The position numbers were made by a program, and so were the translations under genes. Of a DNA stretch of 64,000 bases, positions 44,478 through 51,675 are shown piece after piece (the stretch's first letter is position 1; each line of letters starts with the position of its first letter). Source of the stretch: Streptomyces fumanus (GTDB lineage: Bacteria > Actinomycetota > Actinomycetes > Streptomycetales > Streptomycetaceae); the NCBI RefSeq assembly GCF_014655295.1, contig NZ_BNBI01000001.1:248001-312000 (forward strand), read 5' to 3'. The notes beneath the pieces are model-generated. The model did not search any database and had not been told where the DNA came from. It saw only the letters and a program-made list of their open reading frames with translations.

Positions 44478-45074
44478 TCAGGCGGCGTACGGCCGGCGCT
44501 CCTTCGCCTCCCGCAGCGCCCGGCCCCACCAGACCAGTTGGTCGAGCATGGTCTTGGCCGCCGCGTCCGGCGCCGAGGGGTCCTTGAGGCGGCCCCCGTC
44601 GTCGAAGGACCCGCCCGCGTTGTGGAAGGAGACGGTGTCGCGGACGGTGACGGCGTGGAGTTCGGCGAAGACCTGCCGGAGGTGCTCGGTGGCGCGCAGG
44701 CCGCCGGACAGGCCGCCGTAGCTGACGAGGGCGACGGGCTTGGCCCGCCACTCGTGGTAGTGCCAGTCGATGAGGTTCTTCAGGCCCGCCGGGAACGAGT
44801 GGTTGTACTCGGGGGTGAGGACGACGAACGCGTCCGCGGCCGCCAGTTTCGGGGTGACCTCCGCGAGCGCGGCCCGCGCCTCGGCGGTGGGGGCCATGGT
44901 GGTGGGCAGCTCGGGGGCGGCCACGTCCACGACCTCGGGGTCGAGGCCGGGATGGGCGCGCAGGTGCTCCAGCAGCCAGTCGGCGACGACGGGCCCGAAG
45001 CGGCCGTGGCGATTGCTGCCGACGATGAGGGTGACGGAGAGCGGGGCGGTGTCGGAACGGGTCTCGGTATCCAT
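44478..45074 (-). CDS. NADPH-dependent FMN reductase, probable SoxR-regulon member
   Basis: A 198-residue flavodoxin-fold reductase. FMN-binding loop LIVGSNRHGRFGPVVADWL, the LTPEYNHSFPAGLKNLIDW motif and SYGGLSGG identify the NADPH-dependent FMN reductase (ArsH/azoreductase-like) family. It probably reduces quinones or redox-active pigments. The upstream site CCTCAA-N6-TTGAGG matches the SoxR operator, and the recalled SoxR regulon of S. coelicolor includes such a reductase (SCO2478). Its ATG 45074 lies only about 17 bases from that site, so the mRNA leader must be extremely short. It converges with nasA with one base between stops. Confidence 0.9.
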   Translation of the reverse strand: MDTETRSDTAPLSVTLIVGSNRHGRFGPVVADWLLEHLRAHPGLDPEVVDVAAPELPTTMAPTAEARAALAEVTPKLAAADAFVVLTPEYNHSFPAGLKNLIDWHYHEWRAKPVALVSYGGLSGGLRATEHLRQVFAELHAVTVRDTVSFHNAGGSFDDGGRLKDPSAPDAAAKTMLDQLVWWGRALREAKERRPYAA

Positions 45075-45090
45075 GCCGCACAGCCTCGAC

Positions 45091-45108
45091 CCTCAACTTT
45101 GCTTGAGG
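45091..45108 (-). promoter_or_regulatory. SoxR-box-like operator/promoter of the FMN reductase gene
   Basis: CCTCAA at 45091-45096 and TTGAGG at 45103-45108 form a perfect 6-bp inverted repeat with a 6-base spacer, 18 bp in all, the same layout as the SoxR box of streptomycetes. On the minus strand a -35-like TTGACC overlaps the distal arm, with the stretched spacer typical for MerR-family promoters. The start codon is 16 bases past the proximal arm. Confidence 0.75.
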
Positions 45109-45354
45109 TCAAGCGGCCGTCGTCCGGGGTGGCGGGTCACCCGTTCACACCCGCGCCGGGCGCCCTTCGGACGCTCCCCGGCGACGGACCCGCCGCACGC
45201 CAGTGACCAGGCGAAACGACCTCCGGTCCGGGCACGGCGGGCGGCGCCTGACACCCGTTCACCACATTTCTGACGGCACCTCGGGAAGCGGTCCGGGGCC
45301 GGTGGCACTTACCTCGGAGGGGCAGGGGTCACCGAGAAGCTCGAAGGAGCACCG

Positions 45355-45885
45355 ATGCGACGCACCGCCCGCCTGCTGTCCGGTACCGCCCTCGCCGCGG
45401 CCACCGCCGGCCTCCTCGCCGCGGCGCCGGCGTACGCCGGGGAGGCCGACGGGAGCGGGGACCTCCGGATCTACCCCTCCTCCGTCGTGCCGGGCGACCG
45501 GGCCACGGCGGACACCGCCGCGTGCGGCGAGGACGGCACGGCGGCGGGCGACGCCAGCGCGGTCGGCGCGGGCTCGTTCACGCTGGCGGCGCGCGGCCCC
45601 GAGGGCGAGGCGACCGGGGAGTTCCGGGTGCCGCCGGGCGCGCAGCCGGGGACGTACGAGATCGTCGCCCGGTGCGCGGAAGGCGACCGGCGGGTCACCG
45701 GTGACCTGGTGGTGACGCTGACCTCGGCCGAGCGGGTGTATCCCCGCGGCAGCGTGAAGACGGGGGTCGGCGGCGCCCTGGGCCCCGATCCCGTGCAGAC
45801 CGCGGCCGGCGTGGCGGCCCTCGCCGTCGCCGCCGCGGGCGGTACCTGGCTCCTGCATCGCCGGGCGAGAGGCGACGGGATGTGA
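45355..45885 (+). CDS. secreted, membrane-anchored protein next to sortase
   Basis: A 176-residue exported protein. It has a signal peptide (MRRTARLLSGTALAAATAGL, cut after AYA near residue 28), a beta-sandwich-like middle (residues 35-125, two Cys in AACGED and ARCAEG likely bonded), a linker and a C-terminal membrane segment TAAGVAALAVAAAGGTWLL followed by HRRARGDGM. The tail layout is that of a sorting substrate, but no LPxTG is present. It lies 123 bases before a sortase gene in the same direction and may be its substrate or partner. Family otherwise unknown. Confidence 0.8.
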   Translation: MRRTARLLSGTALAAATAGLLAAAPAYAGEADGSGDLRIYPSSVVPGDRATADTAACGEDGTAAGDASAVGAGSFTLAARGPEGEATGEFRVPPGAQPGTYEIVARCAEGDRRVTGDLVVTLTSAERVYPRGSVKTGVGGALGPDPVQTAAGVAALAVAAAGGTWLLHRRARGDGM

Positions 45886-46008
45886 CGGGCACCCTCCGCT
45901 GCCCGCCCGCCGGTACCGCGCTTCCCCACCCCCTCCGGGTCCGACGCCCCTCGCGGCCCGGAGGGGGCCGGGGACTTCGAGGGTTCTGACCGAAAGAGGG
46001 GTCGCGTC

Positions 46009-46623
46009 ATGCGCAGGGTCGGCAACACCGCCATAGCGGCCGTCACCGCGGCCGCCCTCTGCTCGGGAGCGTGGCTGCTGTGGGGCGCCGGGTCGGGCCC
46101 GCCGCAGCCCTCGGCCGCCGAGTCCCGCGCCGCGCACGCCCGTCAGGCCCCGGCCGCCCCTGCCCTGCCGCCCTCCCCGCCCGACCGCGTGCGCATCCCC
46201 GCCCTCGGCGTCGACGCCCCGCTGACCGGCCTCGGCCTCACCCCGACCGGCAGCCTCGACGTCCCGCCCGCCGACCGCAAGAACCTGGCCGGCTGGTACG
46301 AGGCCGGCACCACCCCCGGCGAACGCGGCACCGCCATCGTCGCCGGACACGTCGACAACGCGGAGGGCCCCGCCGTCTTCTACCGCCTCGGCGCCCTCAA
46401 ACGCGGCGCCACCATCGAGATCGCCCGCCGCGACGGCTCCACCGCCCTCTTCACCGTCGACGTCGTCGAGGTCTACGACGCCCGCGCCTTCCCCGACACC
46501 AAGGTCTACGGCACCGCCCCCCGCCCCGAACTCCGCGTCATCACCTGCGGCGGCGGCTGGTCCCACGACACGGGCTACCGGGGCAACGTGGTGGCGTTCG
46601 CGCATCTGACGGGGGTGCGGTGA
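46009..46623 (+). CDS. class F-type sortase
   Basis: A 204-residue transpeptidase with an N-terminal membrane anchor (IAAVTAAALCSGAWLLWGAG), a Pro/Ala linker and the sortase beta-barrel from about residue 60. Catalytic residues are visible: His114 (VAGHVDN), Cys180 (RVITCGGG) and Arg191 (YRGNVVAFAHL). Class F enzymes of actinomycetes anchor or process surface proteins; the natural substrate is unknown. GAAAGAGGGG is upstream of ATG 46009. The preceding gene encodes the likely partner. The alternative frames overlapping this gene have no conserved features. Confidence 0.92.
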   Translation: MRRVGNTAIAAVTAAALCSGAWLLWGAGSGPPQPSAAESRAAHARQAPAAPALPPSPPDRVRIPALGVDAPLTGLGLTPTGSLDVPPADRKNLAGWYEAGTTPGERGTAIVAGHVDNAEGPAVFYRLGALKRGATIEIARRDGSTALFTVDVVEVYDARAFPDTKVYGTAPRPELRVITCGGGWSHDTGYRGNVVAFAHLTGVR

Positions 46624-46775
46624 GCTCCCCGTACGGCCGGAATCCCCTCAGCACCCTGTGCCTGAACCGCACCGCCACCGCAGCCGTTATGTCTACGTCG
46701 CACCGGCTCCGTGGCCCGCCGGCGTCGGAGTCCGTGCGTCTTCCCGCCACCCCTTCGAAAGCGAGGAAGAACGTC

Positions 46776-47153
46776 ATGCCAGACACGCCTGGCGACCCCA
46801 GCGCTTCCACCGGCCGTCCGGGCCCTGACGCCGCACGGGCGAACCAGCCGCCGGGGGCACTTGGCGTCCCCGAGACTGAGATCGGGCTTGCGATTGGCGG
46901 CCACAAGAACCCTGAAGCCCGCCCCGACTCGGTGATACTCCCCGCAGGAACCTCGCAGGCACCCTCCAGGGACGTACCGAACTTCTCATTGCCCCAGAAT
47001 CCGATCCTGAGTGGCCTGAACGGCCGAAGCCTCGCACGGGTGACGGCAGGCAACGACACCCTCATATTTCCGGCGCCGCCGAAGTCCGCGCCCTCCGCCT
47101 CGCCCCCCGCGCCGGTGACGGGTAAGCAGGGTCCCGCCCCAAGAAAGAGGTGA
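46776..47153 (+). CDS. Pro-rich orphan protein, 125 aa
   Basis: A frame with a good GAGGAAG site seven bases before ATG 46776 and a perfect 15-bp terminator hairpin just after its stop. The protein has no membrane segment or signal peptide, is rich in Pro, Ala, Ser and Gly, and its middle (GLAIGGHKNPEARPDSVIL, then NFSLPQNPILSGLNGRS) is the only low-Pro part. Third-position GC is well below that of the neighbours (codons such as ATA, TTG, AGT, AGA, CTT appear). That and the absence of a known family suggest recent acquisition. A further in-frame ATG at 46690 is possible. Confidence 0.6.
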   Translation: MPDTPGDPSASTGRPGPDAARANQPPGALGVPETEIGLAIGGHKNPEARPDSVILPAGTSQAPSRDVPNFSLPQNPILSGLNGRSLARVTAGNDTLIFPAPPKSAPSASPPAPVTGKQGPAPRKR

Positions 47154-47167
47154 TCCTGCGTGACATC

Positions 47168-47204
47168 TCCGCCCCCACGAGCCGACAGGGCTCGTGGGGG
47201 CGGA
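47168..47204. terminator. strong bidirectional terminator hairpin
   Basis: Arms 47169-47183 and 47189-47203 (CCGCCCCCACGAGCC and its complement) form 15 perfect pairs around a 5-base GACAG loop, extended by one more T-A pair. It separates the plus-strand orphan gene from the minus-strand transporter, whose stop lies 20 bases away. Confidence 0.88.
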
Positions 47205-47223
47205 CGTCTGCGCACCTCCACCC

Positions 47224-48012
47224 TCAAGCCACCCACTGCTCCCACGCCAGATCGGCCACCAGCGCCAGGACCACCGTCAGCAGCACCACCCGTACGAAGC
47301 CGCTGCCCCGCTTCAGTGCCGTACGGGCGCCCAGGGTGGCGCCCGCGAGGTTGAAGACGGCCATCAGGGCGGCCAGTTGCCACAGGACCGCGCCCTGCCA
47401 GGCGAACATGGCGAGGGCGCCCGCGTTGGTGCAGCAGTTGACGATCTTGGCGGTGGCGGAGGCGGTCACCAGGTCCAGGTGGAGGACCGCGGTGAGGGCG
47501 AGGACGAGGAAGGTGCCGGTGCCGGGGCCGATCAGGCCGTCGTAGAAGCCGATGCCCAGGCCGGCCAGGCCGATCGCGGCGAGGACGCGGCGGCGGGTGA
47601 CCGGGCCGGGCGCGGGGGCCGTGCCGAAGGCGGGCCGCAGGATGACGAAGGCGGCGACGGCGAGGAGGACCACCATGATGACCGGCCGGAGGACCTCCGT
47701 GCTCATCCCGGCCGCGAGGAACGCCCCCGCCGAGGAGCCGGCGAGTGCCGCCAGGCCGATGCGGACGGCGGTGCGGACGTCGACCGGGGCCTTGCGGGCG
47801 TAGGTGACCGCCGCGCCGGTGGTGCCGACGATGGCGACCGCCTTGTTGGTGCCGAGCGCGTGCGCGGCCGGGGTGCCGGCGGGCAGGCCGAGCAGCAGGG
47901 CCGGCAGCAGCAGGAGCCCCCCGCCGCCGACCACGGCGTCGATCCAGCCGGCGGCGAGGGCCGCGAGGCAGAGCAGGGCGAGGGTGGGCAGCGCGATGTC
48001 GGGCATGATCAT
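47224..48012 (-). CDS. TSUP family transporter (sulfite exporter TauE/SafE-like)
   Basis: A 262-residue integral membrane protein of about eight helices. The family repeat appears twice: AAGWIDAVVGGGGLLLLPALLL in the first half and GFYDGLIGPGTGTFLVLAL in the second, with the conserved GTNKAVAIVGT loop. TSUP proteins move sulfite, sulfonates or other small anions; the substrate here is open. The start at ATG 48012 or 48006 follows no strong ribosome site; the frame upstream to 48123 is Pro/Gly-rich and unlikely to be coding. It is the last conserved core gene before the accessory island. Confidence 0.87.
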   Translation of the reverse strand: MIMPDIALPTLALLCLAALAAGWIDAVVGGGGLLLLPALLLGLPAGTPAAHALGTNKAVAIVGTTGAAVTYARKAPVDVRTAVRIGLAALAGSSAGAFLAAGMSTEVLRPVIMVVLLAVAAFVILRPAFGTAPAPGPVTRRRVLAAIGLAGLGIGFYDGLIGPGTGTFLVLALTAVLHLDLVTASATAKIVNCCTNAGALAMFAWQGAVLWQLAALMAVFNLAGATLGARTALKRGSGFVRVVLLTVVLALVADLAWEQWVA

Positions 48013-48076
48013 GACGATAAACGGCGAGGCCGGGCCAGCGGCCGGCCCCCTCCCCCACGCACGACGCCCCCGCCCT

Positions 48077-48108
48077 CCCCCGGCCGAGCCGATAGGGCTC
48101 GCTGGGGG
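48077..48108. terminator. hairpin resembling the 47168 terminator
   Basis: CCCCC-GGC-CGAGCC (48077-48090) can pair with GGCTCG-CT-GGGGG (48096-48108) with an internal loop and the loop GATAG. It resembles the 47168-47204 hairpin in loop and inner stem. It lies just upstream of the transporter gene and would stop minus-strand readthrough from the island. Confidence 0.5.
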
Positions 48109-48158
48109 CGGCAATTCGTGCACCTTGGTGGTGCGGGCTCGCCCCGGATTGCGTAGCC

Positions 48159-48251
48159 GTGGCTCATCCCGCCCTCAGCACCGCGCTCGACGGTCCCGCT
48201 GGCCACGAGTCAACCCACGTCGATCCACCGTGCGGAGTCTTCATCCGCTGA
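48159..48251 (+). pseudogene. 3' remnant of a tyrosine integrase
   Basis: In frame to the TGA at 48249-48251 the sequence reads HPALSTALDGPAGHESTHVD, then PPCGVFIR. This copies the pattern of the end of the integrase at 51675-52960 (an ALG-type helix end, then PPPCNALVR and stop). The 32 bases around and after both stops are identical. No further upstream integrase sequence remains, so only the last 30 codons survive. It marks the junction of the accessory island with the core chromosome. Confidence 0.6.
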
Positions 48252-48275
48252 CGTTGCCGTCAACTACTGCCGTCA
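48244..48275 (+). repeat. 32-bp direct repeat, left copy (integrase 3' end / att-like)
   Basis: Identical to 52953-52984. It begins TCCGCTGACG, where the TGA is the integrase stop, and contains two TGCCGTCA units 13 bases apart that could be integrase arm or core sites. The two copies lie 4.7 kb apart in the same orientation and bracket the orphan toxin cassette and the integrase element. Confidence 0.85.
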
Positions 48276-48288
48276 CCCGACGCAGAAG

Positions 48289-48318
48289 CCCCGTCAGCCC
48301 ACCTGACGGGGTCTCATT
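48289..48318 (+). terminator. intrinsic terminator after the integrase remnant
   Basis: CCCCGTCAG (48289-48297) and CTGACGGGG (48303-48311) pair perfectly around CCCAC and are followed by TCTCATTTT. A classical terminator, rare in this genome, placed 38 bases after the remnant's stop. Confidence 0.8.
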
Positions 48319-48441
48319 TTGCAGTTTGGAATCGCGCGGGAAGGTCGACACCCTCCGGCGGAAGGACACCCTCACCCCACATGCGAGAAGCCGGCGAGGC
48401 CCTGGAGTGGAGCCCCGCATGTTCCTGCGAGGCTCAAGCAG

Positions 48442-48840
48442 CTACTTACCTTCTCTCCTCAGCAAGATCTGAACCTTTGACGGAAACTGCGGATCGTCCA
48501 CCATCACCGAACAGATCACAGAGCCATGGAACCCCGCGAATTGCATTCGGGCATATTCGTTTGGGTCGTGCAATACGAGCCACCCGGACGGACACGGGAG
48601 TGACACCTCAAAGAGGTGCGCAGGAAGAACTGCAGGCGGAGTCGACTTCCATACCTCGCATTCGACAGGACCGTCAACACTGGCCTGGACGCCGAAGATG
48701 AGTGAACTGCCCTCTCGATACCAACTGCTTGACGCCGGATCCCAGTCGCTGACGTCGTCGTCACTTCCCGCGTCCTGCAAGATCAGGCAGCCGTGCTCAA
48801 TTTTGGCCAGGAATGCAACCACAGGACTACTAGCTACCAT
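48442..48840 (-). CDS. putative immunity protein of the orphan toxin cassette
   Basis: A 132-residue soluble protein. It starts at ATG 48840, overlapping the last 7 bases of the orphan toxin frame. It is acidic, with aromatic residues spread through it (VSDWDPASSSWYREGSSLIF, then FHGSVICSVMVDDPQ). Codon use is lower in GC than the core genes. I recognise no named immunity family; the call rests on its position behind a HINT-toxin tip, where a cognate immunity gene is the rule in polymorphic toxin loci. No start site consensus is visible in its leader, consistent with coupling to the toxin frame. Confidence 0.65.
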   Translation of the reverse strand: MVASSPVVAFLAKIEHGCLILQDAGSDDDVSDWDPASSSWYREGSSLIFGVQASVDGPVECEVWKSTPPAVLPAHLFEVSLPCPSGWLVLHDPNEYARMQFAGFHGSVICSVMVDDPQFPSKVQILLRREGK

Positions 48841-49229
48841 TCCTTCTTACTCTTTCCTTGTGAGAGTTGTGAGACAACCCCGCCTTGCCGCCTAGCGCAG
48901 GGCAGACAGTGAGGATACGCCGTCTGAGGAGACCCTGGAGCGACGAGACTAGACGGCGGCTGGTGATCTGGAATCCAGTCCCCGTCCTTGGTGCCGGGGG
49001 TCGTGGCATCGCAAGTGTGGCAGCCGTACTTATTTCCGGATTCGTTGATCAGATCTCGAACGTCATCTGCTTCGATGTCGCCGTTCTCCAGCCCTACTCC
49101 CTCTCGGGCATTCGGACCAGCACCCAGCGTCAGATCGCACTTCTGACCTGACGTTGCATTGTGAACGAGTACCGGCGTGACCCCCGCCACCACATAGTAC
49201 GTGTGCGTGCTGAAATACTGTCATCTGCG
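48834..49229 (-). pseudogene. orphan HINT-end plus toxin tip (silent polymorphic-toxin cassette)
   Basis: In this frame the sequence begins directly after a TGA with QYFSTHTYYVVAGVTPVLVH N and continues into a 100-residue tip ending QGKSKKEW. STHTYYVVAGVTPVLVHN is the end of a HINT domain and matches SAVHTYYVLAGQTPILVHN of the Rhs protein 4.7 kb away. The tip has CHTC, DGDWIPDHQPP and CLPCARRQGG, a Cys/His pattern suggesting a zinc-binding (treble-clef/HNH-like) nuclease. There is no export or Rhs part; GTG 49193 could start the tip only. It reads as a displaced C-terminal module awaiting recombination. Confidence 0.75.
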
Positions 49230-49867
49230 CTTTTGCAGGTCAGCGAGATTCGGCCAGTCCGTGGGCGGGCGTGGAAGTGCCCTGTTGTACGCCCCTGTTG
49301 CCGTCGGCGTTGCCGTCAGACGGCTACGCACGTGAGGGCGGTGGAGTGGGCTTTGGCCGGTGTCCTGTTCGGCTTGGGGTCGGGCATGGTCAGGGGGCCG
49401 TACGCTGGCTGACAACTCGGGCAGGCTTTGATCCTGCCCAGAATTTGAACGAGTGGCCCCCTGGCCTTGCCCGACGCGAACCCCGGCCCGAACAGGTGGG
49501 TAAAGCCCACGAAGCCGACCGACCCCGCCCAGGAGCTGCGCACCAGCTGACTCCCCAACGCCACCTCGCCGTCGGCCTCGTGCTCGTCGTGCGGACGCGT
49601 CCCAGCTTCCCCGTGCTCCCGGCGCAACGCTGGGCTGTCTCTGCGCGGCCTGGTCGCTGGCCGGCCCGCGGTGGTGGAGCCGAGAGCGGGCCGGGTGGGC
49701 GGCCGTGCCGCGCGCGCCAGTGGGTCGCCTTGAAGACGTGAAGAAAGTTTGGACGCATCCCGCTTCGGCGATCCGTCCTGGCTAGTCGGTTGAGCGTTCG
49801 GCTGGGCTGCTGGTCTGGTGCGATGACCTGCGGGGTGTGGGTCGTGTTCCGGCTGCCAGTGCTGGTT
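49230..49867. other. accessory sequence without a confident gene
   Basis: About 640 bases of mixed composition between the orphan cassette and the element's small genes. Near 49297-49325 two GTTGCCGTC units and TGCCGTCAGACGGC resemble the repeat at 52953-52990 and may be an element end. A minus-strand frame 49316-49627 (103 codons, GTCGGCTTCGTG region, one CPSC motif) has fair codon bias but no recognisable protein. The plus-strand frames look random. Confidence 0.35.
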
Positions 49868-50095
49868 CTACTCGGCTCGGGTGACCTTGGCGTGGTCGGT
49901 GAAGGCGCGTCTGAACAGGTCGTGACCGGTGCGTCCGGTGTGGCGGAGTGCCCAGTCTGTGCGGCGTCCTGCTCGGCGGGGGTCCGGATCCGGCTTCGCA
50001 GTTGGCAGCGATGCAGAACGCCTCGTAGGTGATGCCGCCTTCAGGGACGTGGCGGATGAAGTGGGTGATGTGCCGGTATACGGCGCGGGGCTCAC
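49868..50095 (-). pseudogene. frameshifted small gene (DUF7848-like)
   Basis: Parts of one small protein are spread over three frames. Near the start AVYRHITHFIRHVPEGGITY and EAFCIAANCEAGSGP are in one frame. The end, DWALRHTGRTGHDLFRRAFT, then DHAKVTRAE, is in another, with a junction near 49960-49990. The pattern recalls a short DUF7848-type protein often next to GntR regulators in Streptomyces accessory regions (recalled, not searched). Its start would overlap the stop of the upstream 65-residue gene. At least two indels are needed to restore it, so it is dead. Confidence 0.55.
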
Positions 50096-50289
50096 TGGTG
50101 ACCCTCGGGGTGGCGTCGCATGTAGACGTTGCAGTCGCTGACGGTGGTCATGTCGCCGATCGTGCGGGCCCGGTCGCGTACGTTGGCCAGTTCGGCGCAG
50201 CCCGCGCAGCCTTCAACGGGAGTCGGCTCCAGTTCCAGGCGCAAGGGGAGTTCGACTGGCTGGGTGGAGTACCTCGTCGGCTCCGTCAT
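50092..50289 (-). CDS. 65-residue CxxC protein of integrative elements
   Basis: ATG 50289 opens MTEPTRYSTQPVELPLRLEL, followed by a GCAGCAEL motif (CxxC), DRARTIGDMTTVSDCNVYM and RRHPEGHQ. Three Cys in this spacing could bind zinc or form a bridge. It is divergent from the GntR gene and overlaps by its stop the start of the broken small gene. Its function is not known to me; the same small protein is common beside GntR regulators in Streptomyces genomic islands. Confidence 0.65.
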   Translation of the reverse strand: MTEPTRYSTQPVELPLRLELEPTPVEGCAGCAELANVRDRARTIGDMTTVSDCNVYMRRHPEGHQ

Positions 50290-50443
50290 TGCACATCGCC
50301 ACCTCTCGAACGTCACATGGCCGACCTCTTGACAGGTCGGTGCTCTAGTTCAGTATTCGAGTGGCCGAAGCACTCCCGCTACGGTTCGTAGTGCACTAGT
50401 GTGCCCTCACTGACAGCACGTCAACTCAACGGGGGCAAGCACT
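50290..50443. promoter_or_regulatory. divergent promoter/operator region of the GntR gene
   Basis: The 154-base region between divergent genes is AT-richer than its surroundings. It contains the perfect palindrome CACTAGTG (50394-50401) about 45 bases before the GntR start and a related CTAGTTCAG near 50345, both plausible GntR half-sites. Autoregulation is typical for such regulators. Confidence 0.4.
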
Positions 50444-51166
50444 ATGCCCAGTCCCAAGACGTTCACGAAGATCGCGGATCACTTCCGGGAACGCATCCTG
50501 TCGGGAGAGCTTGAGCCGGGCGCCAAGCTGCCGACGAACCGGGAGATCGCAGGCCAGTGGCAAGCCGCAGCCGCCACCGTCTCACGCGCCTTGCAGGCCC
50601 TCCAGGTCGAGAACTTCATCCGCACCACCCCGCGCGGCACCTACGTTGCCGACGACCCGCGCTGGACGCTGTCGGCGCGCGACCGGCTGGCCCGGGTCCA
50701 GCGGGTGAAATCGTTCCTGGCCGAGGGGGAGACGAGTCGGGTGACGGCCGCCGAACTGATCACCCCGCCGCTGTATGTGGCGGAGATCTTCGACCTGGAG
50801 GCCGGGGACCAGGTGGTGCGGCGCGAGTGGCTGGCCGGGCGGGGCAAGACCCGGACCGTGTTCGCGGTGACCTGGTACCCGGCCCCGTTCGCCGCCCTCG
50901 TGCCGGACCTGCTGAACACCGCCCCGGGCCGCAATCACGGACTGACCGCCCGGGTCCTGGAAGTCACCGAGCGCACGATCACCCACGCCCGCGACGACAT
51001 GCACGCCCGCCCCGCTGACGCCCGCGAGGCAAGCGCGCTGGGGCTGCCGGTCGGCTCCCCGATCCTGGCCGGCGTCCACCGCTGGTCGGACGCAGAAGGG
51101 ATCATCGAGTACGGGGAGTGGTGTCTGCCGCCCCGGTTCACCATCGGCTACGAGTACCAGCCCTGA
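50444..51166 (+). CDS. GntR/HutC family transcriptional regulator
   Basis: A 240-residue regulator with a winged helix (KIADHFRERILSGELEPGAKL, PTNREIAGQWQAAAATVSRA) and a C-terminal UTRA effector domain (from about residue 90, ending PPRFTIGYEYQP). Regulators of this type, such as KorSA of pSAM2, control excision and transfer of actinobacterial integrative elements; others sense metabolites. Intact in contrast to its neighbours xis and int. AACGGGGGCAAGC precedes the ATG without a clear consensus site. Confidence 0.85.
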   Translation: MPSPKTFTKIADHFRERILSGELEPGAKLPTNREIAGQWQAAAATVSRALQALQVENFIRTTPRGTYVADDPRWTLSARDRLARVQRVKSFLAEGETSRVTAAELITPPLYVAEIFDLEAGDQVVRREWLAGRGKTRTVFAVTWYPAPFAALVPDLLNTAPGRNHGLTARVLEVTERTITHARDDMHARPADAREASALGLPVGSPILAGVHRWSDAEGIIEYGEWCLPPRFTIGYEYQP

Positions 51167-51236
51167 CCGGTCCACACGAAGCGTCTCCGCATGCCAGCCT
51201 GCGGCGTTCGGGGACGCTGCCGTTCACGTGTCCGCC

Positions 51237-51437
51237 TCAGTCCACGTCGCGGCCTTCGAGGCGTTCGACGCGCTCCTCCAGCTCCTCGATCCACTCCAGG
51301 GCTCGTTCCAGCTTGTAGGCCAGATCCGCCACTCCGGCAGCCGCCGGGAACTCCTTCCGTGGGCCAGTCGACGCTTCTTCCGACTCGTCCACCTGAACTT
51401 GCGCAAGTGGGCCCACGTGCTCGGCTTTCGCGGCCAC
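51237..51437 (-). CDS. 66-residue coiled-coil protein
   Basis: A GTG-initiated frame (51437) with GGTGGAG just upstream. The C-terminal half ADLAYKLERALEWIEELEER, then VERLEGRDVD, is a clear heptad coiled coil; the N-terminal half is acidic and flexible. It is antisense to the leader of the excisionase gene and convergent with the GntR gene. Similar short coiled-coil frames occur beside xis/int in Streptomyces elements. No function known. Confidence 0.55.
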   Translation of the reverse strand: MAAKAEHVGPLAQVQVDESEEASTGPRKEFPAAAGVADLAYKLERALEWIEELEERVERLEGRDVD

Positions 51438-51493
51438 TTCTCCACCAAAACCCGCGCCTACTCCCCACTCTCGGCGCTCTCTGGGCCCAGCCG

Positions 51494-51675
51494 GTGCGTG
51501 ACGACGAATTGCTCACCGTGCCCGAGGCGATGGCCCGCCTCAAGATCGGCCGTTCCGCCCTCTACGACCTCCTGCGCACCCGCCGCCTGGCCTCGCTGCC
51601 ATCGGCCGCGCCCGTCGTATCCCCGCCCACGCCCTGGACGACTATGTCCAGCGCCACCTGGAAGAGGCCGCCTGA
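51494..51675 (+). pseudogene. xis: excisionase (helix-turn-helix) broken by a one-base deletion
   Basis: GTG 51494 opens VRDDELLTVPEAMARLKIGR, then SALYDLLRTRRLASL, the MerR-like helix-turn-helix of element excisionases. After residue 36 the frame is lost. Shifting by one base at about 51600 restores IGRARRIPAHALDDYVQRHL and EEAA, then TGA at 51673-51675, which overlaps the integrase ATG. The length of 182 bases is one short of a multiple of three, so a single deletion explains everything. Confidence 0.8.

Noticed and set aside
49390..49758. Minus-strand 122-codon frame in the accessory gap
   Set aside because: Arg/Pro/Ser-rich with no start site and no similarity to the better frame at 49316-49627; neither is convincing.
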